From Azolla caroliniana (Eukaryota > Polypodiophyta), in the NCBI GenBank assembly GCA_043228905.1, contig JBHGNT010000014.1, forward strand, positions 4,526,001 to 4,590,000: 64,000 nt of DNA, read 5' to 3'. A program made the position numbers and the translations under genes. The notes beneath the pieces are model-generated. The model saw only the letters and a list, made by a program, of their open reading frames with translations, was not told the DNA's origin and made no database searches. Positions within the stretch are counted from its first letter, which is position 1, and every line of letters begins with the position of its first letter. This document shows positions 54,642 through 64,000 of the stretch, in pieces.

Positions 54642-56300
54642 TTGATTATAGATGGGATGGATCAAAAGGAAACTTGTTTGCCACACTTTCGAAGGTTGCC
54701 CAGGGATATTGGAGATGAATGCCTACTGCAGATGCACTTAGTAGGTTGTCTCTTGTATTGTCGGACAATAAGGCCTCAAGTGTTCCTAACTTATCCAAAT
54801 ATCCACAACGGCCCTAATCTTACAATAGTCAAGTAGAGATTTTTGCAGACTTGGCAGGGTATACTCCCGCCAGTACTATACGTGCAACTAGACAACACGG
54901 CAAGAGAAAACAAGAACTCGAGTGTGTTTGGTTATTTATGCATGTTAGTAGATAGGGGTATATTCAAAAAGATTAAGGTAAACTTCTTACTAGTTGGTCA
55001 CACACATGATCACATAGATCAAATGTTTAGTAGGTTCTCCAAGAAATTAGTGAGATACGATGCTTTCACACTTCCTATGCTGTCAAAGTTGATCATTGAA
55101 GCTTATACCCCAAAACCAAATATACAACATTTAGATGAAGTTTATGATTTTAAACGCTTTTGTGTGGATGGCGATGGGACTTGTTGTAGGGTTCTTGCTA
55201 CACTTAATAATATAAGTTTTAACCACATCTTCCTCATCCAAAAAAGTTTGGTTGGTTACAACCAGACAATGTTATATGCCAAACAATACTCATCTAGTTC
55301 GCAATGGGAGCCACAAGACAAATGTAGGCTCTTCTTGTGTTTTCCAGATGCAGTAATCTATGGTGCAAAACAAATGCCCTATGAAGACCATAAAAGATTG
55401 GCTATTGGTAGTTCGATTGAAGAGCAAGAGATATATTGGATACAGTGCCTTGAGGAAAAACCGAAAAATATTGAGCGTACCAAAAAATACGTTGGTGATC
55501 AGGATGTGGAATGGTGGGGTAGCTTCTTTAATAATCAACATACGATATTAGATAACCACTTTGCGGGTTACTAGCCATTACAATATCAATTCAAATGGAA
55601 TATTGGTGGCCCATTAATGGCAAGCACGAGTCGTTTACAACCACTAGATAATCTTGAATTGAATAATCTAGTTCGCCCGTGACAAAGAGATATTTATGTG
55701 GGACCAGGAATATCGCGTACTGCAGAGGCAAGATGGTAAGGAAATTTGCATGAGCTACACGTTGGTATGTTGGTTGCAACATTAGCTGGGGGTGATAAGT
55801 TGGGCTATCCCTTTTGGATTGCTAAAATCACCGAAATTATTAAGGATGATGACGGCAATCAAGTTCAATCCATTGTGGTTCATTGGTATCACACCTCTTC
55901 CAAAGATGCATTTACTGGGAAGTACTCTTTAGAGATGGTTAAGGATGTCGGAGGCACACGAAGAAATTAGAGAAGAAAGAATCTACCCAACACATCTACT
56001 CTGACACTTGATAATGTCGACATACTAGTGTATGACTTCTCTTTGACCAAAACAGGCCATCTAAGACAGACTACAATCAAGATAATAAAAGAGAAGATCC
56101 CATATGTGCCTCTTGACGCAACGTAGAGACGAACAAGGAGTATGTCTCATAATCATGGTGACGTTGGATTGCAATTGGATGAAGACAATGCATTGGTTGC
56201 TAGGGATGATGAAGATAAGACCTCACAAAGCTCTTCTAGTTCATCGGATGGGTCTGAAGGGGAAGGCGTATCTTTGGGAAGTGATGGTTCTCATATATGA
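54642..56300 (+). pseudogene. DUF7869-type protein, one frame with six in-frame stops
   Basis: A single frame of about 1.66 kb has no frameshift but internal stops near 54834, 55572, 55677, 55737, 55968 and 56124; the natural end is TGA at 56298. Conserved text: DGMDQKETCLPHF, VQLDNTARENKN, VNFLLVGHTHDHIDQMFSRF, later GYPFWIAKITEII (a BAH/Tudor-like look), then an acidic Ser-rich tail. The first part matches my recollection of the plant DUF7869 family, whose function is not established. The conserved Asp and His residues and RNase H-like appearance suggest a transposon or nuclease origin, which is inference. The 5' end is cut by the LTR at 54640. Confidence 0.72.
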
Positions 56301-56775
56301 AATGTAAATACTATATGTTACATCTAGATGGCGATTCACGAATATGTATAAATATAGGTGTTAGTCATTTTGTAATTTTTGTACATTCTCTTGTAAATTT
56401 CACGTGTCGATTATTTAGGCCTTTTTTTGAAAACCCTAAATTTTTGGACGTGGTATAAATCAATATATTTTGATTCAATTTCCAAAAAGCTTTGTGCATG
56501 CGATGGTCCTTTTTGTGAAACGAACTACTTTTGTCTTTTTTGGACGGTCAGTTCTTAAATTGCGACATATTACCTGTTTCAAAGGACCCGGTGTTCCATC
56601 CAATGTAGTCGACTATCATAGTCGACTCTCAATCTCCTTCAAACCAGTCGACCACCCTATCAACTCCCTGGTTGTTCAGATCGACCATCTTCTATTCATC
56701 TTGTCAATTCAATTGCCAACTTCTTCCTTGACTTCGATTGTCGACTTCTCCCATAGGAGAGACAAATTCCTAACA
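56301..56775 (-). repeat. Probable 3' LTR of copia K; left limit unknown
   Basis: The minus strand starts TGTTAGGAATTTGTCTCTCC at 56775, directly after a purine run GAAGGGGGAGTT (56776-56790). TCGAC/GTCGA words recur between 56600 and 56760. Its U5 end could not be found; 56301-56590 may be the DUF7869 3' flank. Confidence 0.5.
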
Positions 56776-59395
56776 AACTCCCCCTTCACTCTGATGGGCA
56801 GAGTCGACTAGTCTTGTCTTCTGTCGATAAACTTTGAGTCTATCCATAGGTAGTGGTTTCGTAAGCATGTCAGATCCATTATCATCAGTATGGATCTTCA
56901 CAAGGGTAAACTCTCCCCCATCCACCTTCTCTCGTAACCAGTGATACCTTCTCTGTATCAGTTCAAGAGTGATATGCAGTTTTCTTGGCTAGATGTATGG
57001 CACTCTAACTATCACAATGGAGCAAGAATTCTCCTTGCTTTATTCCCAATTCATTAAGAAAACTTCTCATCCATATCAACTCCTTACCAGCCTCTTTAGC
57101 AACCATATATTCTCCCTCTGTGGTCAACAAAGCCACGGTCTTGACTACCATGACACAGCTCCCCCTGCATAGGTCATCACATAACCTGATTTGGATTGGT
57201 TTGTGTCTACATCCCCTAACATGTATGAATCGGTAAAACCTTTGATCATAGGTTTTCCGAAACCATACCTAAGGCACACCCTTGAGGTGCCTTTCAAGTA
57301 CTTGAGTATTCAGTTTACAACTGCCCAGTGTTCTCAACCCGGATTACTCATATATCAGCTCATCGTTCCGACTTCAAATGTTATGTTTGGTCTCGTACAG
57401 ACCATAGCATACATTAAATTGTCGATGGTCGAGGCATATGGTACTTTATTCATCTCAGCCTTGTCCATTCCCCTTTTTGGACATTGCCTAACATTAAACT
57501 TGCAATTAGTCGACAACGCAGATCCAACTGGTTTTGCTTCCGACATGTTGAGTCTTTCCAAGATCTTTGTCACATACTTTTGTTGTGACAACCATAGCAC
57601 ATTCTTAGTTCTGTTACAAACTATGTGCATACCCAATATTTGCTTTGCCGGTCCAACGTCTTTCATGGCAAACAACTTGCCTAGTGATTTCTTCAAGCTT
57701 GCTATCTTCGTGGTGTCGTGCCCAGCCACTAACATATCGTTAACATATAGCAAGAGAATCAAGAAGTCTCCTTTATCATACCTTTTGACAAAAGCACACA
57801 ATGATCAACTTGTGTTTTATGGAACCCATGTTACAACATCAAGGATTCTAACTTCTTGTACCATTGGCGTGGAGCTGGTTTCAGACCATACAAGCTTTTC
57901 CTTAGTCTACACACCATATTCTCTTTTCCTTTCTCCACAAAGCCTTCCGGCTATTGCATATAGATCTCTTCGTCTAATTTCCCATGCAAGAATGTTGTCT
58001 TGACATCCAATTGCTCTATCTCCAAATTCATACTAGCAACAATACCTATCAATGTTTGAATGGATGTCATCTTTACGACTGGTGCAAAAATTTCATCAAA
58101 ATCGACCCCTTTCTTTTGCTGAAACCCCTTTACTACGATTCGGGCCTTGTATCTAGGTGAAATGCCATGTTCCCCATTTTTCATCTTGAAGACCCATTTG
58201 TTTCTTAGGGCTCTATTAAGTTCCACCAAGTCATAAGTGTAGTTCTCATGCAAGCAGTCTATCTAATCTTGCATTGCACTCTGCCATTTCTCCTTGCGCT
58301 CGTCTTCCATGGCCTCCTGGTAGCATTCTCGCTCATCTTCATCAGTCAATAAAATATATTGACTAGTGTATTGCAAGGGTGTTCTCGTTTGCCTGAGTGG
58401 ATATCTTCCACCTCCCATTGTCGGCTCAGGTTCAGATGTCTCTCCCGACTCTTCACTTAGCTTGTGTTGATACATGTCGATCGGTTGTTGAAGGTCAACC
58501 TACTCTGATTCGCATGCCTCAAATCAACTTCTGTAGGTTTGTCAACTCCAACTCATATGTATTAGTCGGTTGCTTCGAGTCAACCATCTTGGATTCAGAT
58601 GTTTTGACCGGTTGTCTCCCCTCAGTCGATCGTGTATCATCGACTGGTCTTGACTCAACAGTAGTGGGAGTCGAATAAGAAGTCGCTTCTGACTTCTACT
58701 GTTTCTAGTCCTCGATTATCTTGTCTTCCAAGAACACGATGTCTCGACTTCTCGTGATCTTCTTGTCGAGTAAGTCCCACAGCCTGTAGGCGAATTTATC
58801 CTCCGAGTACCTCTAATCCTTTTCGACATGCACATATGCCAAACATTCGAACACCTTCAAGCATTAATAGGAGACATCTTTACCTATCCACACCTTGTAT
58901 AGGACATTATTGTTCAAGGGCACTAAGGGAGACCTGTTGATAAGATAAACAATCGTGTACAATGCCTCAGCCCAATACGATTTTGGTAGCTTTGCATGTG
59001 CCAACATGCTCCTCACTCTTTCCATGATAGTTTGATTCATCCTCTCCACAAACCCATTTAGCTCAAGGGTTCTTAGGCACTGTCTATTCGAGTTGAGTAA
59101 CTTGGGACTTGCAATACTCTTCGAGCTGTCCTCTGTACTCACCACCATTGCCGGTTCAAATAGCCTTCACCTTTTGACCTGACTATCTTTCAGCTCTAGC
59201 TTGGAACTCCTTGAAGAATGACAATACTTGATCCTTTGACTTTAGTACGAAATCCCATAATTATTGATTCTAGTCATCAACGAATGTTACGAAGTACTAT
59301 CAGCCATGATGTGATGGGGCATCCATATAGCACACATTTGTGTGTACCAGTTCCAGTGCAACTTCTCTTCTCTTTAGTGGTCTCGAGTGGAACGT
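56776..59395 (-). pseudogene. Copia element K pol, decayed and truncated
   Basis: Minus-strand blocks in order: integrase C-terminal half (58864-59148, NGFVERMNQTIMERVRSML), linker (58263-58475), RT (57951-58253 with NKWVFKMK and FAPVVKMTS; 57355-57801 with LLLYVNDMLVAG, YVND instead of YVDD) and RNase H (about 56820-57330). Stops separate all blocks. The right side ends at the LTR of element I, so gag, protease and the 5' LTR are missing. Confidence 0.83.
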
Positions 59396-61179
59396 TGTCG
59401 CGAAGTTTCGCGCACATGTGTTACTTGGGCGGGACCACAGGGGTCTTGGACTAGGGAGTACTCAAGGGATAGAGAAGACCCAAGGTTTGATTTACGAAAA
59501 TACTACTTCCCGACCCCTTCCTGAGCAAGGTCTTGTTGCCCTTTGTTTTGTGAGTCCGGTGGCTCTCGTTGATCACGACTCGTCGACCTTCCGAGATCAC
59601 CGCACGAGCCAAGTGACCAAACGGGTACAAGCAAGATGAGCACGCAACATGAACGCACAAGGGGACGATAACACAAACACGAATGCTCGTACGCCTTTAT
59701 GAGGAGGAGAGGTGCATGGGCAAGCCCGAACGCTCCCTCATCACGACACAGTCGAACGTACAAGGAAGACACAAACACACGCACAAAATGCTCGTATGCC
59801 TTTATGAGGAGGAGAGGTGCATGGGCAAGCCCGAAATGGTCCCTCATCACGAGATAGCCAAACGTACAAGGAAGACACAAACACACGCACAAAATGCTCA
59901 TACGTCTTTATGATGAGGAGAGGTGCATGGGCACGCTTGAAACGCTCCCTCGTCACAAGATGGCCGAACGTAAAAGGAAGACACACACACACACAAATGC
60001 TCGTACGGCTTTATGAGGAGGAGAAGTGCATGGGCAAGCCCGAATGGTCCCCTCGTCACAAGACGGCCGAACGTACAAGGAAGACACAAACACACACACA
60101 TGCTCGTATGCCTTTTTGAGGAGGAGAGGTGCATGGGCAAGCCCAAACGGTCCCCTCATCACAAGACGGCCGAACGTACAAGAAAGACACAAACACACGC
60201 ACAAAATGCTCGTACGCCTTTATGAGGAGGAGAGGTGCATGGGCAAGCCCGAACGGTTCCCTCGTCACAAGACGGTGGAACGTACAAGGAAGACACGAAT
60301 AAAGAAAGAAGGAGAGAAAGAAACACGAATGATATCGACCAAAGAGATAAGTACGTGTTCGATTCCAACGCAAGAGGACCCTTTATAAAATAGGGTTTTG
60401 TTTACAATGGCAACTTATAGTTAACCACAAGCTCAATCAAAACATAAATATTAAATGCCCTTAGAGACAAAAGCAAATCCGAACACGGCGAAGATGAACA
60501 CACAAGCACCACCAAAATGCCAATCCCTACGAACCACGACCACTCGAACGGCGAGCACACAGGCTCGCAACGACGAACGGGGCGGAGCAACGTCGAACCA
60601 ACGAAGCTTGGGCTCACGAGCACTTCGAGTGCCGACGCGAAGAAGACGAGCACGTGGCGATGGGAGGATGAAGGCGTATGAGATGAAGAGAAGTGGTGAA
60701 TAAGGAGATGAAGGGCTTCGAAGGAAAATTGGCGATAGTCTCCTCCTCCCCAAAACGTCCTCCCGAATGAGGCCCCCTCGACCTCCTTTTATACGAAAAA
60801 AAGAAGGGGGGGTCGCCAAATTTATCGTTAATGAAAAAGGAATAAAATTCCTTAAATCATGCTACACTATAAGTCCAAATTCAAACCGTGCACCTCTAGC
60901 TAATAGTCAATGTGACTATCCACTAGCCCACTAGCTCTCTCTTATATAATATATAATTCTATCTCTATAAATTCATAGTCTGTCTCCCCTTTACCTTTGA
61001 TCTCTCCTCTCTCTTACTTTTTGCACGAGATTCTATACCTCCTTTTCACCCTTTCTTTTCCTTTTTATTTTGCATATGCACAATTAATCGCTTTTGTGTG
61101 CACACACATTGCACATGCACATTTTTTACCCCCCCCTTTTGCCGGTTTTTCCCACTCTCGAGCACGCCACATCACGACA
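59396..61179 (-). repeat. 3' LTR of element I (about 1784 bp)
   Basis: Plus-strand ends TGTCGCG and CACGACA. It is twice as long as that of element H, partly through six tandem repeats at 59683-60300. The minus strand has CCTATTTTATAAAGGG near 60385 as a likely TATA box. Left flank AACGT is the same as for H. Confidence 0.72.
59683..60300. repeat. Six tandem repeats of about 105 bp within the LTR of element I
   Basis: Units start at 59683, 59788, 59893, 59997, 60100 and 60206 (ATGCTCGTA...), with spacing 103-106 bases. Each contains GAGGTGCATGGGCAAGCCCGA and a CACACA run. Apparent open frames in several registers are by-products of the repeat. Confidence 0.95.
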
Positions 61180-61330
61180 TCCGCCCCCACCAAACCGCAC
61201 ATCCTCCGGTATGTGCCAAGAATGGCGGGCCGAGGGTGGTCATTAGTTCATTTCCTCCTCCTCATTGACCCGACTTGTTGTTGGTCGCCTTTATCTTCGT
61301 CAAGGTCATCGAGGTTTGGTCCCTGTCGTG

Positions 61331-62254
61331 TCACTTTTTGAAGATTGGTACTACCAGCTTAGTCCCATCGAGTTCAGCGAGGTGGTAAGTAGCATTATCG
61401 TTTGCACTCGTTACCACGTACGGCCCGAACCATCGCTTTGCGAATTTCCGCATCGAGCTATGTTGATTGTCAAGACTACTATCATATACAATCACCCAGT
61501 CTCCTTCTTCGATCTTCCGAGGGCGTAGTCGGTGTGTCTTGTCGAATCGGGCTTTGTTACTTAGCCTAGCCGCTTCTAACCTCTCCTTTGCCAACTCCAA
61601 GTCTTCGGGTCTTCTCTCAAGTTGACTTATCCTTGTGGCTAGAAGCTCTTCTCGACTCATCTCATTTTCCCACGGCATTGCTACCCATGAAGCGATCGTG
61701 TCTTCAATGGGCATCACCAGCTTTTGTCCGTACATGAGTTCAACTGGCATGAAACCTGTAACTGAGCTATGAGTTGTTATGTCGGCCTACAAGGCATAAG
61801 GTAGTAACCGAGGCCAATTCCCGATTCGCCCATCACAAGCTCGTACAATGGCTTTTACGATAGGCCCGTGTCCGCGTTCTATCTTTCCATTAGCCTTCAG
61901 GTTATAAGCGGTCGTGAGAGAGAGCTTCACTCCAAGTTGGTCAAAGAGCTCTATAGCTTCGTGAGCGTTCAACTCTCCTCTGTCAGCCACTATCTTTCCC
62001 ACACATCCATACCGGTAGATGACATCCTCGAGAAAGAAATTTCACACCCCCGTCGTTGTTTTGTTTGCTAAGGCTCACCCTTCTACTTGGTTTGTTAGGT
62101 CTTCTCTTGCTAGCACCAAATGTTTCATTTGGCCCACTCCCATCGGCATCGAAACCAAATCCACCATCCATTTGAAGTGTATGGTGAGTGGGTAGGTCGG
62201 GTGTAACTCGCCCCTATGGCATATGTTGGAGTGTATCTGGCAGCTTTCACACGT
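61331..62254 (-). pseudogene. Element I integrase, broken
   Basis: Minus-strand order: second half of the zinc finger (TCESCQIHSN), core with WMVDLVSMPMG (first Asp), VADRGELNAHEAIELF (second Asp), NGKIERGHGPIVKA (Glu), GFMPVELMYGQKLV, and the C-terminal domain KFAKRWFGPYVVTSANDNATYHL. The D-D-E residues are all visible but frame changes occur near 61760-61790 and 61990-62080. The J insertion removes the HH half of the zinc finger from the window. Confidence 0.82.
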
Positions 62255-62966
62255 TGTCGTGAAGAAAACCGCCCACAAGAGGAATCGGAGGAACAAGGCG
62301 TGGGAAACGGCTCTACACACACACGCGCGCCAAGAAGTACCTGAGGACGAAGTAGGTACATACGAGGATCCTAGGTGGGTAGATTCGGTTGGTATGCAGT
62401 TAATGCCAAACGGCCTCTTGACGGGCTATAAAAGGAAGAGGAAGAGTAGAAGTGGGGTATCTCGCGTGGAGAGGACGAAGTGCTGCCGAACCGATTTCAG
62501 AGCTCTCTCTCACTCCTGCTTTCTCTGTCTTCTGCTCCATCGCATACCCGTGCAGGTTTCGAGGAGGCTTGCGCTGTTCCGTGGAACGCCCCGAGTGCGT
62601 CCCGCAGCACCTCCGACCTGTTTTCCCTTTCTGTGCGTCGCGACATACAGGGGTCGGCATCTGTTCGCCGCCCTGTTCGTTTTCGTTAGTATCTATTTTG
62701 TGCCCCACCGTGGGTTGTAATACTTTAGTCTGTTATTTTCTTGCATTCGTAAGTACATATCTCTCGCTGTTGCGTCCATCTGCGTCGGCGTTTATTTGTG
62801 ATCTCTGTTTGTTGGGCCGTGTCCCTGTGCAATCGTCGGTTCTGCGCAATCGGATCTTCGGTTCTGTGTAATCGGGTCTCTCTTACTCCTCTCTCTCTTG
62901 CTCTTCGGTTCGAGACCCCCGTGGTCCCTCCTCCTTTCTACACGCAAGGGCGTAGCAACCCCGACA
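62255..62966 (+). repeat. 5' LTR of element J (712 bp)
   Basis: Starts TGTCGTGAAG and ends CCCCGACA, matching the TGTCG/CGACA ends of H and I. CTATAAAAGG at 62427-62436 is a TATA box. The left flank is CACGT. Confidence 0.78.
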
Positions 62967-62969
62967 TCT

Positions 62970-62985
62970 TGGTGAACCCGACGTG
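62970..62985 (+). other. Putative primer-binding site of element J
   Basis: TGGTGAACCCGACGTG lies three bases after the LTR. Element H has the near-identical TGGTGAACTCGATGTG in the same position. I cannot name the tRNA. Confidence 0.65.
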
Positions 62986-63009
62986 AAAGAGGCGGCAGAA
63001 GAGTAGGAA

Positions 63010-64000
63010 ATGAAAGGGGCGGATCTTGCAGAGGCCATGGCTTCGGCCGTGGATCGGATAGTAAGCGCGCGCGAGGGCACCGGCGCCCTCGATAGAGCTA
63101 TTGAGGCGGTCGTCGGAACGATCGGTCGATTCACCGGAAAGGATGCCACGAAGTACCTGGCGTCCTACGGTGCGGAAATGTTAATGCGGGACATTCCGGA
63201 AGACAGGCGTCTTGCCGGTTTTCCCCGAGTGGCGATGCCGAGCATCCACGCGGAGGTGCTCGAGGTGCGGGCGGAGAGCCGTACCTGGGAGGAGTTCGAA
63301 GGTCGGCTCCTGGAAAAATACGGACTGGACGACGCGCTCCGGCTCTCGAAGCGAAGCTTCATGGAGTGGGTGGAGTCTCCCGGGAAAGGAAGGAATGCGT
63401 CGGCTCTCCTCCGGGAGTTCGAGGAGAACTTCGCGCGCCTTTCGGCGCTTGACAGGATGGTCCTGGATACAAGCCGGGTCCTGCTGTTCGTCAAATCGGT
63501 TGACGAGAGGGATCGGAGTCACGTGGGCGCCCTGCTAGAAACCGAAGACGGGCTGACGGCCGACTGGGCGGCGGTCAAGAGAGCCTGCGGCCGTTTCGAC
63601 AAACGGCGAGAATGGGAGGATGACAGAGCAACCGGGTCGGGCTCAGTCGCGGCGAGGAAACTCGAGCCGGCGCAGCCGGTGCGAAGGGAAGAGACCCGGG
63701 AGTGGCTGGAATCCGGTTCAGCTCCGACCGGCGTGATCAGAGGCTCGACTGGAGGGGCTGCGTTGGAGGAACTGACGAGGGCGATAAAAGACCTCCAAAT
63801 CGCACAAGCCCGCAGAGAAGGCGGAGGTCCTGCTCGTGACCGACGGCCGGCGGCAGGGAACAGGTGCATGTGGTGCGACGGGGTCGGCCACATCCGGAAA
63901 GACTGCGGCGATTTCGCAGAGGCGCTGAGGAACCGGGTGGTGTACCTATGGGAAGGCCGGGTTCACGCCAACGACACGAGGAGGGCCCTAAACCGAAACG
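63010..64000 (+). CDS. Gag of element J, open to the window end (at least 330 codons)
   Basis: From the ATG at 63010, 24 bases after the PBS, no stop occurs through position 64000. The protein has a helical capsid-like domain (about residues 1-215, with AVDRIVSAREGTGALDRAIE and LLREFEENFARLSALDR), a variable linker, and a zinc knuckle CMWCDGVGHIRKDC (CX2CX4HX4C, near residue 280-293) followed by VVYLWEGRVHANDTRRA. The gag of element H has the same order, including the block after the knuckle, which therefore is a lineage signature. Third positions are strongly G/C, unlike the AT-rich surroundings. The stop, and whether gag and pol are fused, are outside the window. Confidence 0.9.
   Translation, partial: MKGADLAEAMASAVDRIVSAREGTGALDRAIEAVVGTIGRFTGKDATKYLASYGAEMLMRDIPEDRRLAGFPRVAMPSIHAEVLEVRAESRTWEEFEGRLLEKYGLDDALRLSKRSFMEWVESPGKGRNASALLREFEENFARLSALDRMVLDTSRVLLFVKSVDERDRSHVGALLETEDGLTADWAAVKRACGRFDKRREWEDDRATGSGSVAARKLEPAQPVRREETREWLESGSAPTGVIRGSTGGAALEELTRAIKDLQIAQARREGGGPARDRRPAAGNRCMWCDGVGHIRKDCGDFAEALRNRVVYLWEGRVHANDTRRALNRN

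Larger units (their letters stand above)
59396..62254 (-). mobile_element. Ty3/gypsy element I (H lineage), 3' part
   Basis: Minus-strand 3' LTR (59396-61179), PPT (61180-61191) and integrase (to 62254), where element J is inserted. The rest lies beyond J and outside the window. Integrase and PPT match element H. Confidence 0.8.
62255..64000 (+). mobile_element. Ty3/gypsy element J (H lineage), 5' part, runs off the window
   Basis: Plus-strand 5' LTR (62255-62966), PBS, short leader and an open gag. It is inserted in the integrase of element I. The gag is uninterrupted and GC-rich, so this looks like the best-preserved member of the lineage here. Confidence 0.85.

Noticed and set aside
54476-54718. 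Open frame rich in SSGSHR repeats
   Set aside because: Comes from repeated TTCCGGTTCTCACCGG words in an LTR fragment.
59683-60388. Several overlapping open frames with repeated YEEERCMGKPE text
   Set aside because: They follow from the 105-bp tandem repeats in an LTR and appear in more than one frame and on both strands.
62223-62871. Plus-strand open frames of 139-165 codons at 62223-62871
   Set aside because: They lie in the LTR of element J, overlap each other in different frames and have no motif.

Overview
The window is nuclear DNA of a land plant. The evidence is one spliced P2A-type (ER-type, ECA-like) Ca2+-ATPase gene with plant-style GT-AG introns, set in a dense thicket of plant Ty1/copia and Ty3/gypsy LTR retrotransposons, LINE remnants and one DUF7869-type pseudogene. 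The species cannot be fixed from sequence alone. No rRNA, tRNA, CRISPR array or prokaryotic operon was seen.

Layout. 1-8511: a decayed plus-strand chromodomain Ty3 element (E, no 5' end in the window), split by a young, apparently complete minus-strand copia element (F, 1161-6387) with matching LTRs, a 5-bp TSD and an uninterrupted 1546-aa Gag-Pol. 8512-12989: copia gag/LTR remnants and AT-rich DNA. 12990-34977: a four-level nest, in which copia D contains Ty3 C (13582-33313), which contains Ty3 A (15141-29272), which contains Ty3 B (22140-29258). Each Ty3 insertion boundary is supported by a 5-bp TSD, one of them with a mismatch. 34978-36479: a LINE remnant carrying a solo LTR with TSD. 36480-41776: a decayed minus-strand Ty3 element (H) of an unusual, GC-rich type. 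42812-44121: a fold-back structure built only of LTR sequence and flanked by a 5-bp TSD.

45021-53086 (minus): the Ca2+-ATPase gene. Nine exons give about 1130 residues, all P-type catalytic motifs and all recognisable Ca2+ ligands, an N-terminal extension of about 85-100 residues that looks like a plastid transit peptide, and a C-terminus reading KDEL. A LINE 3' fragment sits in one intron.

53369-59395: copia L gag remnant, an unrelated copia LTR, a DUF7869-type pseudogene open in one frame except for stop codons, and decayed copia K. 59396-64000: two more members of the H-type Ty3 lineage, I (minus, with a 1.8-kb LTR holding six 105-bp repeats) and J (plus, inserted in I, running off the window with an intact gag reading frame).

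The only likely host gene is the ATPase. Everything else recognised is mobile DNA or its debris. The best leads are the ATPase with an organelle-like presequence, the LTR fold-back element, the covarying leader RNA stem shared by Ty3 A and B, the young copia F, and the fungal-looking GC-rich Ty3 lineage H/I/J.
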